NCBI GenBank assembly: GCA_002310155.1 | Contig: DBYF01000049.1 | Location: forward strand, 1 to 11,056 | Direction of reading: 5' to 3' | Origin: Mageeibacillus sp. UBA1193 | GTDB taxonomy: Bacteria > Bacillota > Clostridia > Saccharofermentanales > Saccharofermentanaceae | Length of the DNA: 11,056 nt | Shown: one piece after another, positions 6,673-11,056 of the stretch | Layout of the letters: each line of letters starts with the position of its first letter | How positions within the stretch are numbered: the stretch's first letter is position 1 | Notes under the pieces: model-generated | Told to the model about the DNA's origin: nothing | Databases searched by the model: none | The model's input: only the letters and a program-made list of their open reading frames with translations | Translations under genes and position numbers: made by a program

Positions 6673-8055
6673 GTGGGCGAAGAAAAAACTTCCCGCAAAG
6701 AAAAAGAGACGAAAAACAAGGCGAAGGATCAGTTCGAATACGGCTGTGTTCCCAGCTGGTTCTGGTATTCGTTTTTCGGTGGTGTGATCGCCGCGAGTAT
6801 TCTCCGTCCTGCTTTCGGAATGAAACTGAAAACAGATAAGAAGATCAAGGATCTTCCCGGTCCGATGGTCATCGTCGGGAATCACCCTTCGTTTATCGAT
6901 CCCGCCATCATGGGCATGGCGCTGAAAGGCCGCCCGATCAATTTCGTGGCGGGTGAATTCCTATTCAGAAAACCTGTTTTCGGACGCATTATCACGAAGG
7001 GCGGATGTATCCCGAAAGCCCAGTTCAGAAATGATCTGCGCACGGTCCGCGCCATGATGAGAGTCCTCGGAAGAGGCGGCGTCCTGGGCATCTTCCCGGA
7101 GGGGACACGCTTTACCGACGGACGGTCGATCGCATTTGAATCGGGACTCGCGTCCATCATTAAGAAGACAGGATCGACTGTCGTCATCTTCCGTTCGCAC
7201 GGCGCCTATATGACATGGCCGAGATGGAGCCAGAGCTCGTGGAGAAAAGGCCGCATCACGGCGGAATTTACGGATATCCTTCCGGCAGAAAAAGTGAAGG
7301 AACTGAGCGTCGATGAGATCCATCAGTTCATGAGAGAGCGACTCGACTATAACGAGTACGAATACTTCGCTGAACATCCGCAGGTCTTTAAGTCCAAGGG
7401 GATCGCTGCCGGTATGCAGAATATCGCGAATATCTGCCCGAGATGTGAGGGCATGAATACGACTTATATTGCAGATGGAAAACGTGATTCCACTCTTCCG
7501 AAGGATGCAAGAAAGAAGAAAAACCTTCTTGTGTGCAGCGCCTGCGGGAACCGCGTCATCGTAAATAGCAGAGGCTTCTTCGAGCCGGCAGGAAAAGAGG
7601 ACAAGTGCTTCCCGGATCTGCATCAGTGGGCGAAGTGGGAGAAGACCATCTACGAGAAAAAAGCGTCGGAAGAGGGATTTGCGATCTCCGAGAAAGTTTC
7701 GATCTTTAAGCTCTGCGGTGAGCGTGATCAGGCGAAAGTCGGTGAAGGCGTACTTACTGTCAAAGACGGCGTGATCACTTACGAAGGCACGGAATGTGCA
7801 CCGGAAGAAGGGATCATCTATAAGAAGGGCAAGCCCATCAGTAAACATAGAGACAGAGACATCTCAAAGTCGGCAAAGCCTGTTACCAGGACATTCCAGA
7901 TCCAGGGCCTCAAGGGCATGCTGATGGACTACGGCAGATTCATGGAACTTTACGATCCGAGAGATGGCGCGTACCGCTTTGTCCCTGAGAACATCCAGCG
8001 CCTCTACGAGTTCCAGAGTTCAATCATGGCGATCAAGGATCAGTTGGATTCCTGA
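6673..8055 (+). CDS. PlsC-type lysophospholipid acyltransferase with a zinc-ribbon extension
   Basis: A 460-residue protein. Residues about 28-240 are an acyltransferase of the PlsC/LPLAT family, which moves an acyl chain onto lysophosphatidic acid or a related acceptor at the cytoplasmic membrane face. The catalytic H-x4-D is NHPSFID (H71, D76); FPEGTRFTDG (141-150) is the acceptor-binding motif. A hydrophobic segment (30-45) precedes the domain. Typical PlsC proteins are about 200-260 residues; this one continues with a zinc-ribbon-like CPRC (255-258)...CSAC (288-291) and then about 165 residues with no motif I recognise. The start is GTG at 6673, with AAAGGG (6660-6665) 7 bases upstream; the N-terminal 20 residues are very Lys/Glu-rich. 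The 3' end overlaps the convergent FliB-like gene by 16 bases. Whether it is the main PlsC or a specialised acyltransferase cannot be told. Confidence 0.85.
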   Translation: MGEEKTSRKEKETKNKAKDQFEYGCVPSWFWYSFFGGVIAASILRPAFGMKLKTDKKIKDLPGPMVIVGNHPSFIDPAIMGMALKGRPINFVAGEFLFRKPVFGRIITKGGCIPKAQFRNDLRTVRAMMRVLGRGGVLGIFPEGTRFTDGRSIAFESGLASIIKKTGSTVVIFRSHGAYMTWPRWSQSSWRKGRITAEFTDILPAEKVKELSVDEIHQFMRERLDYNEYEYFAEHPQVFKSKGIAAGMQNIANICPRCEGMNTTYIADGKRDSTLPKDARKKKNLLVCSACGNRVIVNSRGFFEPAGKEDKCFPDLHQWAKWEKTIYEKKASEEGFAISEKVSIFKLCGERDQAKVGEGVLTVKDGVITYEGTECAPEEGIIYKKGKPISKHRDRDISKSAKPVTRTFQIQGLKGMLMDYGRFMELYDPRDGAYRFVPENIQRLYEFQSSIMAIKDQLDS

Positions 8056-9026
8056 AGATCGAAGATGTGGTCATAGATGAGATCGATGTTCTCATCTGAA
8101 TACTCGATCTCCGAAGAAAACATACGTGACAGCTCGACCTGGTCTTCCACGCTAAAAGCACCCGTCTCCTTATACTTGCATGCACCGAGATAGCGGATCA
8201 GCTTCATGCTGAGGACGGAGAACTCAATGCACAGAGCGGCTTCGTCATCGAGCGGATCTTCACCGAGATGACGGTAGATCAGGTACCACAGGATGTTTTC
8301 ATATTCGAAGGTGCGGTCTTCTTTCTCCATATACTTCTCAAAAGCATCCAGATCTTCCCCGAAAAGAACAGAATCCTTCAGTTTGTTCAGTTCGATGCCC
8401 CATGCGGGATCGAGCTGTTCGAGTCCTCCGAGGAAAGCGCCCCAGTGGGAAAAATCAGACGGAACTGACGGGATGACCGGTGAAACGGCGGACGCAGACA
8501 GCAGAGAGAAGATGCCGTTGATACGGGCATCCAGGGACTTCGTCCGGTCCTGAAGGAGAGAGAAGATCTTCGAACGGAGATCATCCGTCTCCGGAAGGCC
8601 GATCAGGCGGATCGGATCACGGTGGGAAAACAGCATGCGGGCGGCCTCTTCGCAGCAGAGTCCGTATCCCATCTCCATATGGTCAGAAAAGTCTTTATAG
8701 AATCTCGGGTGCTCGGTGCAGATCTCGCTGAGAGAATCCTCGCCGAGACCGAGGATCAGTTCGCAGAGGTTGTCGGAATTAAGAAAAGGGCAGCGTTCAT
8801 TCTCAGCCATAACGAAGTGAGCTTGAGGCTCATCCTCAGAAGGCGGGCAGATGCAGGACTGGAGCTTCTCGCCGGTTGGCCCTGTCACGGTCTTATACAT
8901 CTCATATGTGTCATCATCGATGTCGATCTCCCAGCCGACGCAGCAGCTGTGGCGGCATTTCCCGGCGATACACTGAAATCCGATCGAATAATCGGGCATG
9001 ACGATGCCCTGTACTTCATTATCCAT
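8040..9026 (-). CDS. fliB: FliB family protein (flagellin lysine-N-methylase-like)
   Basis: A 328-residue cytoplasmic protein with the cysteine layout of the FliB family: F-x-C19-x4-C24-x3-C28-C29-GW near the N-terminus, C58/C60, RCPF (C79), LCEL (C88), EICTEHPRF (C103) and GLCCEEAAR (C124-C125). FliB of Salmonella methylates flagellin lysines; the cysteine-rich N-terminal half suggests a metal or iron-sulfur site. The C-terminal half is mostly helical and poorly characterised. No flagellar gene is in the window, so the actual target is open. The start at 9026 is preferred over the ATG at 9032 because GGGAGG (9034-9039) is 7 bases from 9026 but only 1 base from 9032. A plausible promoter lies at 9047-9075. 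The 3' end overlaps the convergent acyltransferase gene. Confidence 0.75.
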   Translation of the reverse strand: MDNEVQGIVMPDYSIGFQCIAGKCRHSCCVGWEIDIDDDTYEMYKTVTGPTGEKLQSCICPPSEDEPQAHFVMAENERCPFLNSDNLCELILGLGEDSLSEICTEHPRFYKDFSDHMEMGYGLCCEEAARMLFSHRDPIRLIGLPETDDLRSKIFSLLQDRTKSLDARINGIFSLLSASAVSPVIPSVPSDFSHWGAFLGGLEQLDPAWGIELNKLKDSVLFGEDLDAFEKYMEKEDRTFEYENILWYLIYRHLGEDPLDDEAALCIEFSVLSMKLIRYLGACKYKETGAFSVEDQVELSRMFSSEIEYSDENIDLIYDHIFDLQESN

Positions 9027-9046
9027 GGTCATTCCTCCCGAGAAGA

Positions 9047-9075
9047 AATGTACTGCGAATACGAGTGCTTTTCAA
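9047..9075 (-). promoter_or_regulatory. Possible promoter of the FliB-like gene
   Basis: On the minus strand TTGAAA (plus 9070-9075) and TACATT (plus 9047-9052) are 17 bases apart. Transcription would start near 9040, leaving a leader of about 14 bases that begins almost at the ribosome binding site, which is tight. Confidence 0.4.
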
Positions 9076-9212
9076 GAAGAGAAATGAAGATCGGGAAGAT
9101 TTTGCAACAGATCCGTTTTTTCTTTCGTCTTATTTCACGAAGGCGGAAATGAGCAGCCTTTTCGAATACGTAATCGAGAGAATAAAAAACGTAAACTGAG
9201 GAGAAGAATAAA

Positions 9213-9869
9213 ATGAAAAGGACAAATAAGACGATATTAACCGCGCTTCTGGCAGCTGCCATCATGGTCAGCGCCAGCGGATGCAAGAAAAAGACAGCGG
9301 ACCCGAAGATCGGTGCCGGAGAAAAGGTTTCTGTAGAGACCACTTCCGGTGAACAGTCGGGTAATGGTGAAGTTAAAGGTGCACAGAAGACCCCGAACCT
9401 GGTCGGAAATCCGGACAAAAACAGGATCTCCAGGCAGGGCGTAATGCCTAATTCTGACGTGAAGGATCCGGTCATTGCCGATATGCGAAGCGCATACTCT
9501 GTCATCAACTGGCAGGGATACAGCAAGATCGTATCCGGCTCGGAATTTACGGTCGAGCCGCTGATCAGTGACAAATACGAGACAAATGCTCCGGATGAGA
9601 TCGTGATGTATGTGTTTGCATATAGCGATGATTACGCATGGAACACCGATGATGCTTACGCGAGGATCGTAGGATCTCCGATAAACGCGATCGTTGACCA
9701 GGAGTACAACACCGTCCACACGTACTGGATCAAGGGCAACCTCCCGCAGGATATGCCGACCGGAAAATACACGATGGTCTTCGTCCTTCCGAACGGAACC
9801 GTCGACTCCATGGTCGATTTCAACCTGTGCCAGCCGGACGAGGCACCGACTCCGGTCCCGCTTGGATAA
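9213..9869 (+). CDS. Lipoprotein of unknown function
   Basis: A 218-residue secreted protein. The N-terminus has a basic start (MKRTNK), a hydrophobic core (8-19) and a lipobox SASGC with the lipid-accepting Cys at 24; alanine at -3 is less usual than leucine but acceptable. A Lys/Gly/Ser-rich tether (25-85) leads into a likely beta-rich domain (about 90-205), with YWIKGNLPQDMPTGKYTMVFVLPNG (172-196 region) reminiscent of an Ig-like or carbohydrate-binding strand pattern, and a Pro-rich end (208-217). No catalytic motif is visible and I do not recognise the family. ATG 9213 has GAGGAG (9198-9203) 9 bases upstream. I found no convincing promoter in 9076-9197. The gene stands alone between the FliB-like gene and pgk, with a terminator behind it. 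Confidence 0.75.
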   Translation: MKRTNKTILTALLAAAIMVSASGCKKKTADPKIGAGEKVSVETTSGEQSGNGEVKGAQKTPNLVGNPDKNRISRQGVMPNSDVKDPVIADMRSAYSVINWQGYSKIVSGSEFTVEPLISDKYETNAPDEIVMYVFAYSDDYAWNTDDAYARIVGSPINAIVDQEYNTVHTYWIKGNLPQDMPTGKYTMVFVLPNGTVDSMVDFNLCQPDEAPTPVPLG

Positions 9870-9874
9870 GGACC

Positions 9875-9923
9875 GTATAACCCAGCTTTCCGAGGAGAAA
9901 GGAAACCTTTCTTAGGTTATAAC
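9875..9923 (+). other. Nested hairpin in the 3' untranslated region of the lipoprotein gene
   Basis: An outer 7-pair stem TATAACC (9876-9882) / GGTTATA (9915-9921) encloses an inner 7-pair stem AGAAAGG (9896-9902) / CCTTTCT (9906-9912) with an AAA loop. CTTTC (9886-9890) can instead pair with GAAAG (9897-9901), competing with the inner stem. It lies just before the terminator; no known RNA class was recognised. Confidence 0.5.
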
Positions 9924-9925
9924 AG

Positions 9926-9963
9926 GCAGCGCATCACCTCCCTCCAGATGCGCTGCTTTTCTT
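9926..9963 (+). terminator. Intrinsic terminator of the lipoprotein gene
   Basis: A perfect 9-pair stem GCAGCGCAT (9926-9934) / ATGCGCTGC (9948-9956) with a 13-base loop is followed by TTTTCTT (9957-9963). It separates the lipoprotein gene from the pgk promoter. Confidence 0.88.
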
Positions 9964-9974
9964 ATAAATATAAA

Positions 9975-10003
9975 TTGAAACCGCGCGCGGATGCGAGTAT
10001 AAT
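9975..10003 (+). promoter_or_regulatory. pgk promoter
   Basis: TTGAAA (9975-9980) and a perfect TATAAT (9998-10003) are separated by exactly 17 bases, as expected of a strong housekeeping promoter. The spacer begins with the perfect palindrome CCGCGCGCGG (9981-9990). Transcription should start near 10010, giving a leader of about 40 bases. Confidence 0.85.
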
Positions 10004-10049
10004 AGTAAGGCTTGAACAACAAGTAATTTTCTTAAGGAGTGTGAACATT

Positions 10050-11056
10050 ATGGCAATGGTTCAGAAGAAAAATGTCGAAGATTTAAACGTTTCCGGCAAA
10101 AGAGTAATCGTTCGTGTGGACTTTAACGTACCGCTCGACAAGAAGACAGGTGAAATTACAGACGATAAGAGAATCAAGGGTGCTCTCCCGACGATCAAGT
10201 ATCTCGTAGATAATGGTGCGAAGGTAATCCTCGTTTCCCACCTCGGTCGCCCGAAGAATGGACCGGAGCCGGCATTCTCCATGAAGCCTGCTGCTGACCG
10301 TCTCGCTGAGCTCATCGGTAAGCCGGTAACACTGGCTGCTGACGTTATCGGTGAAGATGCTAAGGCTAAGGCTGCTGCTCTCCAGGATGGCGAGATCCTC
10401 ATGCTCGAGAACGTCCGTTTCCACAAAGAAGAAACAAAGAATGATCCGAAGTTCGCTGCAGAGCTCGCTTCCATGGCTGACCTCTATGTCAACGATGCTT
10501 TCGGTACAGCACATCGTGCACATGCTTCCACAGCAGGTCTTGCAAACTTCCTTCCGTCCGCTTCCGGTTACCTGATCGAGAAAGAGATCAAGTTCATCGG
10601 CGGTGCTCTCGCTAACCCGGAGCGTCCGTTCGTTGCTATCCTCGGTGGTTCCAAGGTTTCCGATAAGATCGGCGTAATCGAGAATCTCATCGACAAGGCT
10701 GATACGATCATCATCGGTGGTGGTATGGCTTACACATTCGCAGCTGCTCAGGGCGGTTCCATCGGTACTTCCCTCTGTGAGCCGGATAAGTTCGATCTTG
10801 CAAAAGAACTCATCGCTAAGGCTGAGGCTAAGGGCGTTAAGCTCCTGACACCTGTTGACACAGTTGCTGCTGATGCATTTGATGCAAACGCTAACTCCCA
10901 GGTAGTAGATACCATGGCTATCCCGGATGGCTGGATGGGTCTGGATATCGGACCGAAGACCATCGAACTGTTCTCTGCTGAGATCAAGGCTGCTAAGACT
11001 GTTATCTGGAATGGTCCTGCAGGCGTATTCGAGTTCGAGAAGTTCGCAGTTGGTAC
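10050..11056 (+). CDS. pgk: Phosphoglycerate kinase (3' end outside window)
   Basis: The open frame gives 335 residues and runs off the window; the family is about 395-400 long. The enzyme moves a phosphate between 1,3-bisphosphoglycerate and ADP to make ATP in glycolysis. Hallmarks are VRVDFNVPL (21-29), LVSHLGRPK (61-69), ENVRF (120-124), VNDAFGTAHRAHAST (147-161), GGSKVSDKI (199-207), GGGMAYTF (223-230), DIGPKT (299-304) and VIWNGPAGVFE (318-328). Missing is the C-terminal nucleotide-site part with the usual GGGDS motif. The ATG at 10050 follows AAGGAG (10034-10039) by 10 bases. Codon use is strikingly biased (CTC, GCT, AAG, GTT, ATC), as expected for very high expression. No gap gene precedes it; its own promoter and the upstream terminator make it the head of its unit. 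Confidence 0.97.
   Translation, partial: MAMVQKKNVEDLNVSGKRVIVRVDFNVPLDKKTGEITDDKRIKGALPTIKYLVDNGAKVILVSHLGRPKNGPEPAFSMKPAADRLAELIGKPVTLAADVIGEDAKAKAAALQDGEILMLENVRFHKEETKNDPKFAAELASMADLYVNDAFGTAHRAHASTAGLANFLPSASGYLIEKEIKFIGGALANPERPFVAILGGSKVSDKIGVIENLIDKADTIIIGGGMAYTFAAAQGGSIGTSLCEPDKFDLAKELIAKAEAKGVKLLTPVDTVAADAFDANANSQVVDTMAIPDGWMGLDIGPKTIELFSAEIKAAKTVIWNGPAGVFEFEKFAVG

Noticed and set aside
6961..7848. A minus-strand open frame opposite the acyltransferase gene
   Set aside because: A shadow of a gene with clear catalytic motifs on the plus strand.
9030..9032. First of two ATG codons for the FliB-like gene
   Set aside because: Only 1 base separates it from GGGAGG; the second ATG (9026) is 7 bases away.
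9694..9915. Plus-strand open frame overlapping the 3' end of the lipoprotein gene
   Set aside because: Rich in Arg, Ser and Thr, no ribosome binding site, a frame shadow of the lipoprotein.

Overview
This window looks like ordinary chromosome from a Gram-positive, Clostridia-type Firmicute. The evidence is a tRNA-Asn T-box leader (a device found mostly in Firmicutes), consensus TTGACA/TATAAT promoters, strong AGGAGG-like ribosome binding sites, compact hairpin plus T-run terminators, and proteins that read like clostridial homologues (MgtE, AsnA, Yip1-like and FliB-like). Genus cannot be fixed from the sequence alone. No phage, transposon, CRISPR, rRNA or tRNA gene was seen.

Layout, left to right. 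(1) 1-780 (+): 3' part of the magnesium channel gene mgtE. (2) 918-2399 (-): a Wzz/Wzc-like two-membrane-segment protein convergent with mgtE, sharing a bidirectional terminator at 853-880, with its own consensus promoter at 2444-2471. (3) 2590-5480 (+): a promoter, a T-box leader with an AAC (Asn) specifier, then asnS and asnA, ended by a strong terminator at 5506-5540. This is a self-contained asparagine unit: uncharged tRNA-Asn should switch on both the enzyme that makes asparagine and the enzyme that loads it onto tRNA. (4) 5570-6490 (-) and 6673-8055 (+): a divergent pair, a zinc-ribbon/Yip1-like membrane protein and a PlsC-type acyltransferase with an unusual zinc-ribbon and C-terminal extension. 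They share a 182-base control region with an inverted repeat around a TATAAT. (5) 8040-9026 (-): a FliB-family protein (flagellin lysine methylase family) whose 3' end overlaps the acyltransferase gene by 16 bases. (6) 9213-9869 (+): a lipoprotein of unknown function, followed by a nested RNA hairpin and a terminator. (7) 10050-11056 (+): the first 335 codons of pgk (phosphoglycerate kinase) behind a near-consensus promoter; the gene runs off the window.

Most of the window is housekeeping. The parts most worth a second look are the degenerate kinase-like tail of the Wzz-like protein, the zinc-ribbon acyltransferase and its divergent zinc-ribbon membrane partner, the palindrome inside the T-box linker, the structured 3' region after the lipoprotein gene, and a palindrome inside the pgk promoter spacer. 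No clearly new multi-gene system was found.
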